In this document: positions 1 through 5,726 of the stretch, piece after piece
Position numbering within the stretch: the first letter of the stretch is position 1
Layout of the letters: every line of letters starts with the position of its first letter
DNA from: SIG673 sp964520875
Lineage (GTDB): Bacteria; Bacillota; Clostridia; Oscillospirales; CAG-272
DNA: 7,339 nt
Reading direction: 5' to 3'
Assembly (NCBI GenBank): GCA_964520875.1
Contig: CAZFQJ010000085.1
Span: 1-7,339 of the forward strand
Position numbers and translations under genes: made by a program
Notes under the pieces: model-generated
Told to the model about the DNA's origin: nothing
Seen by the model: only the letters and a program-made list of their open reading frames with translations
Databases searched by the model: none

Positions 1-2
1 TG

Positions 3-98
3 CTCGTAACGGATATGATCGCTTTACGCCGCAGAAAAAACTCGGCGGTCTCAGATAATAGCGGAGAGGCGAAAGAAGATGAAGAAGCGGAAAAATAG
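3..98 (+). CDS. 3' end of a truncated membrane-protein gene (C-terminal tail only)
   Basis: An open frame enters from the left edge and stops at TAG 96-98, giving 31 visible residues. It starts with a short hydrophobic stretch (LVTDMIAL), then a basic cluster (RRRK), then a highly acidic end rich in Glu, Asp and Lys. A hydrophobic segment followed by positive charges and a soluble tail is what the cytoplasmic end of a membrane protein looks like. The tail resembles the end of the gene at 309-1271 (LRKRNR followed by an acidic tail), and the DNA around both stops can be aligned by eye. I infer that this is a paralogue of that gene. Too little is visible to name a function. A small ORF beginning at 79 overlaps its last 20 bases. 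Confidence 0.55.
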   Translation, partial: LVTDMIALRRRKNSAVSDNSGEAKEDEEAEK

Positions 99-312
99 GA
101 GGAACGGCGGCGCAAAATGCGCAATAGGCTTTTCCGAATCCATAAATTGTACTGCCGCGAATATGTGGACGGAAAAATTTTGCCATTTATATTCTGAATC
201 GGGAGATATCTTGTATTCTGCCGAATCCGCTAAGAATTATGTTATCAGCCAAAAAGGAAAGAATACCGGAATAGAATCAATGTGTATTCTTTCGCAAGGA
301 GATGTGGTATGA
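79..312 (+). CDS. small ORF, 77 residues, overlapping both neighbours (uncertain)
   Basis: The ORF starts 9 nt after a GGAGAGG motif (63-69), overlaps the end of the preceding gene by 20 nt, and ends in an ATGA overlap (309-312) with the next start, an arrangement typical of translational coupling. The product begins with a basic stretch (MKKRKNRRN) and then has four cysteines (C14, C24, C35, C69) and three Ser-Glu-Ser-like blocks (SES at 19-21 and 39-41, AES at 48-50). I see no membrane segment or recognisable domain. A second small ORF at 1258-1374 occupies the same place behind a similar gene, in the same relative frame, and shares MKxxKNxxN and SESG. Against it being real: two consecutive AGG codons and an unremarkable composition. 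It could be a decayed gene or spacer. I do not recognise it. Confidence 0.35.
   Translation: MKKRKNRRNGGAKCAIGFSESINCTAANMWTEKFCHLYSESGDILYSAESAKNYVISQKGKNTGIESMCILSQGDVV
296..301 (+). promoter_or_regulatory. ribosome binding site fixing the start at 309
   Basis: AAGGAG lies 7 nt before ATG 309. An in-frame ATG at 282 has no comparable motif and would add nine residues ahead of a natural N-terminal membrane anchor (MIKRILAIVNAI), so 309 is the preferred start. The site lies inside the preceding small ORF, consistent with coupled translation. Confidence 0.75.
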
Positions 313-1271
313 TCAAAAGAATTTTGGCGATCGTTAATGCGATAAGCGTAGTAGTGTTGATCAATCTTAATGTTTTCGTGTGGAAACAACTTGAACCGTA
401 TGAATCATATTCAATAGTAGAACATAAAAATTTTTTCGGTATGTTGATACCTTACGATTATACATGCGACTGCGATTACGGGGTTTTGGAATATGAATAC
501 GGTAGTAATGAACTGATATATAAAAAAAGAATAGATTTTGACAGAGTGCATAGGGAGATTGCAGAATTACCTGCCGGAACATATATAAGCGACGAGCCGG
601 TGACAGATAAAGAAAAAATTAAAGCTTCACTTGACGGTATCTTGGGTCAATACTATGATCTGTCGAAATTGGAATTCAAATGCAGTATTAAAGTCAGGGA
701 TAACGACTATAAAATTTTTTATTTAGATGATCTGATCGAAGCGAGTTCATATGATAGGGTTGTTATAACTGCGTCTTATGGGGAATATATAAACGGATTT
801 TCGACTGGAGAATTTTTGAGAGTTATATTAAACCAAAACGGTAAAGTAGAGTCAGCCGAGCTATACGAGACCGATATTTACGAAAAATATAGCGGTTATA
901 ATATCGATACGGAGCGTTATAAAACGCAGATAGAGAAAAAAGTGAAAAATATGTGCGTGAATTCCGAATATCCGTATCTGTATTGTGATGTTGGTTCGGA
1001 ATATCTTATTGAACATAACGGTAGGCTTTGTATCTATACCGTAGCTGACGGCGTTTTTGACGCTCCGCATGATTATAATGAAAGAACTGTCGGAGTCTCT
1101 TTTTTGACGCCGCTCAGCGGAGTTCAAAGACAATATAAGGTGATGACCACTGTGATAAGTTTAGTTTTCTTTACGGGAGTGGTCTTGCTGAGCGTATATA
1201 TTTTGCGCAAAAGAAACCGAGCGGTAACCGTTACGGAAGATAACGAAAGAGGAGAAAATGAAGGGTTGTAA
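309..1271 (+). CDS. uncharacterised membrane protein with N- and C-terminal transmembrane segments (320 aa)
   Basis: I do not recognise the family. The protein starts with K3-R4, then a hydrophobic segment at about residues 5-24. A polar domain of about 250 residues rich in Tyr, Asp and Glu follows, including a C53-x-C55 pair. A second hydrophobic segment covers about 278-299, then basic residues (RKRNR) and a short acidic tail. By the positive-inside rule, both ends should be cytoplasmic and the large domain outside the cell. The start at 309 is set by an AAGGAG motif. The gene shares an ATGA overlap with the small ORF upstream and overlaps another small ORF (start 1258) by 14 nt. A surface-exposed lipoprotein follows, so the block looks like a cell-envelope operon. 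The tail resembles that of the truncated gene at 3-98, suggesting tandem paralogues. The gene is clearly more A/T-rich than those after 2380. A surface sensor or an envelope-assembly protein is possible, but neither is shown. Confidence 0.8.
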   Translation: MIKRILAIVNAISVVVLINLNVFVWKQLEPYESYSIVEHKNFFGMLIPYDYTCDCDYGVLEYEYGSNELIYKKRIDFDRVHREIAELPAGTYISDEPVTDKEKIKASLDGILGQYYDLSKLEFKCSIKVRDNDYKIFYLDDLIEASSYDRVVITASYGEYINGFSTGEFLRVILNQNGKVESAELYETDIYEKYSGYNIDTERYKTQIEKKVKNMCVNSEYPYLYCDVGSEYLIEHNGRLCIYTVADGVFDAPHDYNERTVGVSFLTPLSGVQRQYKVMTTVISLVFFTGVVLLSVYILRKRNRAVTVTEDNERGENEGL

Positions 1272-1374
1272 AAATAATTTGAACGCCCACAAATATAAAT
1301 CTGAAAATGCATACCCTTCATCGGAGTCCGGAAATTATAAGTTCGGCGATTGTTGGGTAATCGGAGTCAATTGA
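1258..1374 (+). CDS. small ORF, 38 residues, overlapping the end of the membrane-protein gene
   Basis: ATG 1258 is preceded by an AGAGGAG motif (1248-1254), a good but slightly close ribosome binding site. The ORF overlaps the upstream gene by 14 nt and ends at TGA 1372-1374, directly before the ribosome binding site of the lipoprotein gene. The product is hydrophilic, with Cys at 4 and 32, a Ser-Glu-Ser-Gly block at 22-25 and a short hydrophobic end (WVIGV). There is no signal peptide or known domain. Its position, its frame relative to the upstream gene, MKxxKNxxN and SESG match the small ORF at 79-312. That supports a repeated gene organisation, but two copies are weak evidence. It could instead act as a short coupling ORF that delivers ribosomes to the lipoprotein start. 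I do not recognise it. Confidence 0.4.
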   Translation: MKGCKNNLNAHKYKSENAYPSSESGNYKFGDCWVIGVN

Positions 1375-1387
1375 GAGGTGAACCTAA

Positions 1388-2329
1388 ATGAAACGCATAT
1401 CAATAATATTATTAGCATGTCTATTCCTTTTAAGCTCATGCGATCGTTCCGAATCCCCAAATCCGGATAACGTCCCGCCGATAGACCAGACTCCTCCGAC
1501 AGATACAAGTATCTATACCGCCGAAAACCCTTATGTTTTAGAAAATATTCGTTTGACAGATGAGGAAAGTTTGGCAGCGATAAATGAACATTTCGGATTG
1601 GGGTTAGCGGCTACCTCGATTGAAAGGTTTATCACACTCATTTCTAAGGATGATTATTCTGCGATAGTTATAAGAAAGACATCTTCCAAAAGTTATTATT
1701 GGGAAGAGGGCGAAAGACACATAATATATACGGATAGCGTTGTGGAAATAAAGGACAAAATCTCCGGTAAAGGAGAAAACTACGATAAAATGGAGATCGG
1801 AAACGATCTCCACCTTATAGAATTTTTCTCAAAATCTCCGACAGGAGAAATTTGGGGTTCATATGCCGACAATCGTCGTGATAATGGTGTTGTATTTCTT
1901 CATAAGACGACCGAGCATTATGCGGGAGTAAGAGCGGAAGGGATAAATGTACTGAGTTCTGCGGGTGTTATAAAGACCGAAAGTGGCACGGTAATAGATT
2001 ATTATACTGAAATGTCTCCGATTCTTAAATTCGATACTGATTATTTAGTAATATTATCAGACGCCTACTACTATTTTTCCGGTGATGACAAATTGGTTGT
2101 TGATTATGTTGAATTAGAATCGTCGCAGTTTCTCGGAAGTTATGTTAAATTTCGGGCATATGAATTTAGCAAAGAAGCACACGATATAGCAAGCGATTAT
2201 TTGCAAAATCTAAAAAATACTCTAACCGAAGAAAGATATAAATTATATCTTTCTAATGATGGACTGGCGCATTATAATCAAATAGTATACGACGCGTGGG
2301 AAACATATGGAGACCGTGTAACGGAATAA
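1388..2329 (+). CDS. uncharacterised surface lipoprotein (313 aa)
   Basis: The N-terminus is a lipoprotein signal peptide: K2-R3, hydrophobic residues 4-15, then the lipobox L15-S16-S17-C18, so Cys18 should be lipidated after signal peptidase II cleavage. A Pro/Asp/Ser-rich linker (about 19-42) would tether the domain to the membrane. The rest is soluble and looks beta-rich. A stretch at about 80-215 alternates hydrophobic and polar residues in a way that reminds me of small clostridial surface lipoproteins of unknown role, but this is a weak impression. A Lys/Glu-rich helical region follows at about 255-285. The start is supported by a GAGAGGTG motif 7 nt before ATG 1388. It follows the membrane-protein gene and small ORF closely, so it probably belongs to the same transcript. 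Its stop codon lies inside the terminator hairpin. The substrate or partner is unknown. Confidence 0.8.
   Translation: MKRISIILLACLFLLSSCDRSESPNPDNVPPIDQTPPTDTSIYTAENPYVLENIRLTDEESLAAINEHFGLGLAATSIERFITLISKDDYSAIVIRKTSSKSYYWEEGERHIIYTDSVVEIKDKISGKGENYDKMEIGNDLHLIEFFSKSPTGEIWGSYADNRRDNGVVFLHKTTEHYAGVRAEGINVLSSAGVIKTESGTVIDYYTEMSPILKFDTDYLVILSDAYYYFSGDDKLVVDYVELESSQFLGSYVKFRAYEFSKEAHDIASDYLQNLKNTLTEERYKLYLSNDGLAHYNQIVYDAWETYGDRVTE
1761..1848 (+). repeat. cluster of three small hairpins built on TCTCC/GGAGA inside the lipoprotein gene
   Basis: Three short inverted repeats occur within 90 bases. At 1761-1776 TCTCC pairs with GGAGA across a 6-nt loop. At 1791-1812 a 9-bp perfect stem (TGGAGATCG) closes a GAAA tetraloop of GNRA type. 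At 1835-1848 TCTCC pairs with GGAGA across GACA. In the first and third hairpins the TCTCC arm falls in different codon frames, so the protein sequence alone does not explain that arm, although GGAGAA is in frame in both. They could be RNA structure elements or chance. Confidence 0.35.
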
Positions 2330-2369
2330 AGCCATGACCACCGGCTTAGCCGGTGGTCATGGCTTTATT
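2325..2369. terminator. 21-bp perfect hairpin, probable bidirectional terminator
   Basis: Bases 2325-2345 pair without mismatch with 2349-2369 across a TTA loop. The core is G/C-rich (GCCATGACCACCGGC), and the outer end is A/T-rich on both sides, so each strand reads GGC-TTTATT after the stem. The TAA of the lipoprotein gene (2327-2329) lies in the left arm, and the convergent aldolase gene ends 11 nt beyond the right arm. The position between convergent genes fits intrinsic termination in both directions. The stem is longer than most terminators and has a very small loop, so a dispersed REP-like or IS200/IS605-related palindrome co-opted as a terminator is an alternative. Confidence 0.85.
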
Positions 2370-2379
2370 AATCTCTTAC

Positions 2380-3207
2380 TTATCTTGCCTTAAAAACGAG
2401 CATTTTTTTGATGACCTCTTTTTTGATCTCTTCGACCTTTCTGTTCCTTATATCGAGGTAAGAAAGACCGTCGCGAAGTCCGCTTTCAACACCGCGGTTT
2501 CCGGCAAGACAGAGGTCGGTGAATATGTTTATCTTGCTTATTCCGTTTGCTATAGAGCTTCGAAAATCGTCATCGGTAAGTCCGGAGCCGCCGTGGAGCA
2601 CGAGCGGAGTGGGAAGCGCCGCGTGTATCTCGGCAAGACGACCGAGATCAAGCTTCGGCTTGCTCTTATAAGCTCCGTGAGCGGTGCCGATCGCGACCGC
2701 AAGAGCGTCAACGCCCGTAGCGCCTACATAGTCGAGCGCCTCTTCCACTCTCGTGTACATATCCGATGTCGCGTTGTCCTCGGTATCCGCCTGACCTACG
2801 TGACCTATCTCGCCCTCCACGCTTGCACCGAAGCTATGAGCGATACGCACTACCTCGGCGGTGTCCCTTTTGTTTTGTTCGTAATCCCCGGCAGAACCGT
2901 CGAACATTATGCTTGAAAATCCGAGCTTCAGCGCCTGCATGCAACGTTCGAAGGTAAGTCCGTGATCGTAGTGCACGACTACCGGGACCTTTGCGCGCTT
3001 GGCGGCTTCTATCATCGAAGGAGCGATAAGATCCAGCTCTCCGAACGGTAAGAGTACCTCCGCCGTTCCGATTATTACGGGGTAGTCAAGCTCTTCGGCG
3101 GCTGATATGACCGCTTCGAGCATATCCGTGTCGGTCGTGTTGAAGAGGCCCACGCCGTAGTTGTTCTTTTGTGCGTCCTTTAAGACTTCATTAAGTGTTA
3201 CGAGCAT
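2380..3207 (-). CDS. class II (zinc-dependent) ketose-bisphosphate aldolase (275 aa)
   Basis: The family cleaves a ketose 1,6-bisphosphate or related sugar phosphate to dihydroxyacetone phosphate plus an aldehyde, using zinc in a cytoplasmic TIM barrel. Visible hallmarks: HYDHG at 79-83 (D81 catalytic acid/base, H82 zinc ligand), MFDGS at 101-105, EGEIG at 131-135, AIGTAHG with zinc ligand H177, LHGGSG with zinc ligand H205, and GISKIN at 222-227, whose Asn usually contacts dihydroxyacetone phosphate. The length is normal for the GatY/KbaY/FbaA/IolJ group. The ribosome binding site AAAGGA sits 8 nt before the start. It lies 28 nt after the XRE-PfkB gene with no promoter in between, so it is the second gene of that operon. 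Kinase plus aldolase implies catabolism of a sugar phosphorylated just before cleavage. The sequence alone does not separate fructose, tagatose, 5-keto-2-deoxygluconate or another substrate. After KIN comes I-F-T-D where V-N-T-E is common, a possible sign of non-glycolytic specificity. Confidence 0.92.
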   Translation of the reverse strand: MLVTLNEVLKDAQKNNYGVGLFNTTDTDMLEAVISAAEELDYPVIIGTAEVLLPFGELDLIAPSMIEAAKRAKVPVVVHYDHGLTFERCMQALKLGFSSIMFDGSAGDYEQNKRDTAEVVRIAHSFGASVEGEIGHVGQADTEDNATSDMYTRVEEALDYVGATGVDALAVAIGTAHGAYKSKPKLDLGRLAEIHAALPTPLVLHGGSGLTDDDFRSSIANGISKINIFTDLCLAGNRGVESGLRDGLSYLDIRNRKVEEIKKEVIKKMLVFKAR

Positions 3208-3235
3208 TTTTGTTTTCCTTTCTTAACTTGTTTTA

Positions 3236-4456
3236 TCAAAGCTCAAGTCGTTCGCAGTTATTCATAAGCTCCAAGATATGATTTTTCGATTTCATACCGC
3301 TTACGGAATCCTCGGCAGACAGATTGCAGCTTGCCGCCGCGGACGCAAATTCGAGGATTTTTTTATCGTCATAGCCGCTATATATACCGTAGAGACAACC
3401 GGCGCAGAAGGCGTCGCCCGCTCCGACAGTTCCCTTTATGTATCCGGGCTTATGACGTATCGACGGGACTGCGGTAAATACGCCATCCTTATCGTATATA
3501 AAGCCGGCTTCCGGGCAATGTACTATCACTCTTTCGCAGACTCCGTGGTTCATCATGATCTCCATAGTTCTTCGTATGTTTTCGATGATCAGCTCTCCGC
3601 TTTCGGTTCGCGAAGAAAGTCCCGATACGGCACATGCCTCTATTTCGTTCATTATTGCGTTGTCGGTGTATCTGAGTGCCGGTATCACCTTTTTCGCGAG
3701 ATCTCCGCTTGCGTCGCTTACGACGTCTATCGATGTGCGTATTCCGGCTTCGCGCACCTCTTTCAAAAAGCGCGCCATGACCGTTCCGTATTCGCCGTCC
3801 TCGGCGTCAAATGCGTCCAGAAGGTAGATATAACCTATGTGCAGCATGCGGCAATCAAGAGAAGCCGTATTTATATGCTCGGGAGAAAATTCGGCGTTTG
3901 CTCCGCGATGATGAAAGAATGTCCGCTCACCTGTGGAGCGCACACTCATAACGTCGCTAAAGCCCGTAGAAAGCGCGCTTGATACAGAGATACCGCTTAC
4001 GTCTATTCCGTTTTTCTGAAGCTCCATTATGACGTATTTTCCGCTTTCGTCGTCGCCTGTGCGCCCGAAGGCGCTTATCTTCAGCGAAGGGTCTATCTTC
4101 GCAAGATCTATGCCCACGTTCGGAACGCAGCCGCCGACGGCTCGGGAAATAGACGATATGTTTGATAACATTCCTTTTTTAGGATATGTGTCGATGATCT
4201 TTACGAGGTCCGTTAAAAGGTTTCCGACGATCGTTATTCCGTGACGTTCGCCCATTATGAGGTTTTCAACCGTGACTCCGAATACCTTCGAAAGTCTTAT
4301 CAGCTGAGTTATCTCCGGATATCCCGCGCCTCTTTCCCATTTGCTTACCGTTTTGTTGCTTACGAAGAGCTTTTCCGCAAGCTCCTTCTGAGTAAGTCCG
4401 GCTTTCGCTCTGAGTCTTGCTATGTTTTTATCGAGGTTTATCTTGTTTTCGGACAT
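3236..4456 (-). CDS. XRE-family helix-turn-helix fused to a PfkB-type carbohydrate kinase (406 aa)
   Basis: Residues about 10-66 form an XRE/Cro-type DNA-binding domain: NIARLRAKAGLTQKELA, then the recognition region VSNKTVSKWERG (32-43), with the usual YP and NLI later. From about residue 74 (ITIVGN) to the end is a ribokinase-fold (PfkB) kinase: the glycine-rich substrate region GGCVPNVGIDLAKI, the sugar-contact segment FFHHRGANA, and the ATP-site motif GTVGAGDAF (342-350), with D348 the expected catalytic base. Both halves look complete, so this is a true fusion and not a frameshift. PfkB kinases phosphorylate sugars or nucleosides with ATP. The adjacent aldolase points to a ketose phosphate or deoxy-sugar acid phosphate. 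The fused regulator suggests that substrate or ATP binding alters DNA binding, perhaps at the gene's own promoter (inference). Translation starts at 4456 with only a weak GCGAG-like ribosome binding site. It heads the operon with the aldolase. Confidence 0.92.
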   Translation of the reverse strand: MSENKINLDKNIARLRAKAGLTQKELAEKLFVSNKTVSKWERGAGYPEITQLIRLSKVFGVTVENLIMGERHGITIVGNLLTDLVKIIDTYPKKGMLSNISSISRAVGGCVPNVGIDLAKIDPSLKISAFGRTGDDESGKYVIMELQKNGIDVSGISVSSALSTGFSDVMSVRSTGERTFFHHRGANAEFSPEHINTASLDCRMLHIGYIYLLDAFDAEDGEYGTVMARFLKEVREAGIRTSIDVVSDASGDLAKKVIPALRYTDNAIMNEIEACAVSGLSSRTESGELIIENIRRTMEIMMNHGVCERVIVHCPEAGFIYDKDGVFTAVPSIRHKPGYIKGTVGAGDAFCAGCLYGIYSGYDDKKILEFASAAASCNLSAEDSVSGMKSKNHILELMNNCERLEL

Positions 4457-4497
4457 TTTTATTACTCGCTTTCGTCAGTATTTATCCGTTCATTCCA

Positions 4498-4526
4498 ATT
4501 ATACCCCTAAAAAAACGATATGTCAA
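4498..4526 (-). promoter_or_regulatory. consensus housekeeping promoter for the XRE-PfkB/aldolase operon
   Basis: On the minus strand, TTGACA (4526-4521) and TATAAT (4503-4498) are separated by exactly 17 nt, a perfect sigma-70/sigma-A promoter. Transcription should begin near 4491, giving a leader of about 35 nt before the start codon at 4456. A promoter this strong in front of a sugar-use operon is usually restrained by a repressor; the XRE domain encoded by the first gene is the obvious candidate. Confidence 0.9.
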
Positions 4527-4537
4527 CCTACTTATGG

Positions 4538-4618
4538 TTTACCTGTTTCGGGGTATTGAAAATAAAAGGTCTACTGTCGGTGGAATTTTCGCGAATGCGG
4601 TTACCAAAGAAACGTAAA
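4538..4618. promoter_or_regulatory. pair of imperfect inverted boxes between the divergent promoters (candidate operators)
   Basis: The box at 4538-4555 reads TTTAC-ct-GTTTC-gg-GGTA. The minus-strand reading of 4618-4601 gives TTTAC-GTTTC-ttt-GGTA. The same three blocks thus occur in the same order in inverted orientation, one about 11 nt upstream of the minus-strand -35 and the other 6 nt upstream of the plus-strand -35. An 8-bp palindrome TTCGCGAA (4588-4595) lies between them. The symmetric placement suggests regulator sites shared by both operons, but the spacing inside the boxes differs and the match may be chance. Confidence 0.35.
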
Positions 4619-4624
4619 TTATCC

Positions 4625-4653
4625 TTGACTTTTTGTGCAAAGTATATTATAAT
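4625..4653 (+). promoter_or_regulatory. near-consensus promoter for the kinase/PqqD/peptidase operon
   Basis: TTGACT (4625-4630) and TATAAT (4648-4653) are separated by 17 nt. Transcription should start around 4660, leaving a leader of about 25 nt that holds little more than the ribosome binding site. This rules out ATG 4633, which lies between the two promoter elements, as the start of the first gene. Confidence 0.9.
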
Positions 4654-4673
4654 AGGGGTGATAGAGTAAGGAC

Positions 4674-4680
4674 GGAGGGG
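4674..4680 (+). promoter_or_regulatory. ribosome binding site fixing the start at 4687
   Basis: GGAGGGG lies 3 nt before ATG 4684 and 6 nt before the directly following ATG 4687. The spacing favours 4687, giving the N-terminus MSERFTFGIAGL. ATG 4684 would add a single Met. Confidence 0.7.
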
Positions 4681-4686
4681 CTTATG

Positions 4687-5430
4687 ATGAGCGAAAGGTT
4701 CACTTTCGGTATAGCCGGGCTTAATATCGAGGTCGAATGCAGATACGATTACCTTGTAAGACAATGTAGCGGCTATATGACGGAGATCGGTAAGGCGATA
4801 GATATGAGCGTATGCGCGGACGACGAAGCGCTTGAAGCCGAGCATGCCCTTACTCCCGATATGTCGCGCGGATATATAGAGTCTATATGCGTTTACAGAG
4901 AGATAGCGGAACGGCTTCCGATGCACGGCGCGGTCGTATTTCACGGCGCGGCGATCTCTTACAGAGATAAGGCGTATATATTTACCGCGCCGAGCGGAAC
5001 GGGAAAATCAACTCACATAGGTCTGTGGAAAAAATATCTCGGCGATTCGGTTAAGATAGTAAACGGAGACAAGCCCGTAATAAAACGCTCGGAAAGCGGT
5101 ATGCTCGTGTGCTCTACTCCGTGGGCGGGCAAGGAGAATTGGCATAATAACACGATAGTTCCGATAGGAGCTATCTGTATAATGAAACGCGGAAGCATCA
5201 ATCGCATAAGACAGGCGGAGCCGAGCGAAGTGCTTAACGTTCTTTTGGGACAAATGTATATCCCGAAAAACGGAGAGGGAGCGGTACTTTCGCTTGACAT
5301 ACTTGACGCGCTTTGCGAGACCGTGCCGATATACGTCCTTGAATGTGATATATCCGAGACGGCGGTCAAGACCTCATTTACGGCGATGACGGGAGAAGAT
5401 TACCCCGAAAACGATAAAAACAATATGTAA
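4687..5430 (+). CDS. HPr kinase-like (HprK/PEPCK-type P-loop) protein (247 aa)
   Basis: The protein has a non-conserved N-terminal region (about 1-75) followed by a P-loop domain of the HPr-kinase C-terminal/PEPCK-like type. Visible motifs: HGAVVFHGAAI (80-90), Walker A PSGTGKST (102-109), NGDKP with a likely metal- or base-related D128 (126-130), and TPWAGKE (144-150). This motif set is one I know from HprK-related proteins encoded beside PqqD-like genes. True bifunctional HPr kinase/phosphorylase is longer, with its own N-terminal domain, and is not the right call. Relatives in lasso-peptide clusters phosphorylate the precursor peptide. By analogy this protein may phosphorylate a small peptide or protein, but its substrate is not shown. 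It is the first gene of the operon, directly behind a strong promoter, and 29 nt before the pqqD-like gene. No membrane segment is visible, so it should be cytoplasmic. Confidence 0.8.
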   Translation: MSERFTFGIAGLNIEVECRYDYLVRQCSGYMTEIGKAIDMSVCADDEALEAEHALTPDMSRGYIESICVYREIAERLPMHGAVVFHGAAISYRDKAYIFTAPSGTGKSTHIGLWKKYLGDSVKIVNGDKPVIKRSESGMLVCSTPWAGKENWHNNTIVPIGAICIMKRGSINRIRQAEPSEVLNVLLGQMYIPKNGEGAVLSLDILDALCETVPIYVLECDISETAVKTSFTAMTGEDYPENDKNNM

Positions 5431-5459
5431 AAATCGAAACTTGAAAGGCAGGATCTATC

Positions 5460-5726
5460 ATGAAGATAAAAAAAGGCTTTGTTATGCGTAAGGTGGCGGG
5501 AAGCGCGGTCGTTATCGCTACCGGAGAGGCAAGTAAGGATTTCCACGGAATGGTGAAGCTCAACGCTACGGGCGCCGATATATGGCAGGGAATAGCCGAC
5601 GGGCTTGACGAAAAAGCGATAGCCGAGCGTATTGTTTGCGATTACGAGATCGATGAGGAGACGGCTTACGAGGACGTTAAAGCGACTGTAAACAAAATGA
5701 AGGAAGCCGGATTTATCGAGGAATGA
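5460..5726 (+). CDS. PqqD-family peptide-recognition protein (88 aa)
   Basis: A short winged-helix protein of the PqqD family, the fold known as the RiPP recognition element, which binds leader peptides and presents them to modifying enzymes. Diagnostic features are the N-terminus with KGFVMRKVAG and VVIATGE (beta strands), LNATGADIW at 34-42 (the conserved N-x-T-G-x-x-I-W), and a C-terminal helical region ending KMKEAGFIEE. At 88 residues it is full length for a stand-alone member. CAGGA lies 6 nt before ATG 5460. Its TGA overlaps the peptidase ATG by ATGA (5723-5726), so the two are translationally coupled. In characterised systems, PqqD proteins partner with radical SAM enzymes, cyclases or proteases. 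Here the visible partners are a kinase-like protein and a peptidase. The PqqD label refers to the fold; there is no sign of pyrroloquinoline quinone synthesis. Confidence 0.85.
   Translation: MKIKKGFVMRKVAGSAVVIATGEASKDFHGMVKLNATGADIWQGIADGLDEKAIAERIVCDYEIDEETAYEDVKATVNKMKEAGFIEE

Noticed and set aside
633..660. TTGACG followed by an A/T-rich stretch, considered as an internal promoter
   Set aside because: There is no good -10 at the right distance, and the site is inside a coding region with no gene start behind it.
2353..2916. Plus-strand open frame opposite the aldolase gene
   Set aside because: It is antisense to a clearly conserved aldolase and starts inside the terminator hairpin.
3278..3982. 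Plus-strand open frame of 234 codons opposite the PfkB region
   Set aside because: It is antisense to conserved kinase motifs and its translation is low-quality, with no domain.
4595..4669. A 24-residue ORF (MRLPKKRKL...) in the divergent region, considered as a precursor peptide
   Set aside because: It runs through both promoter elements and ends just after the predicted transcription start. It has no ribosome binding site.
4633..4686. ATG 4633 as an earlier start for the HprK-like gene
   Set aside because: It lies between the -35 (4625-4630) and -10 (4648-4653) elements, so it would not be in the transcript. ATG 4687 has a good ribosome binding site.
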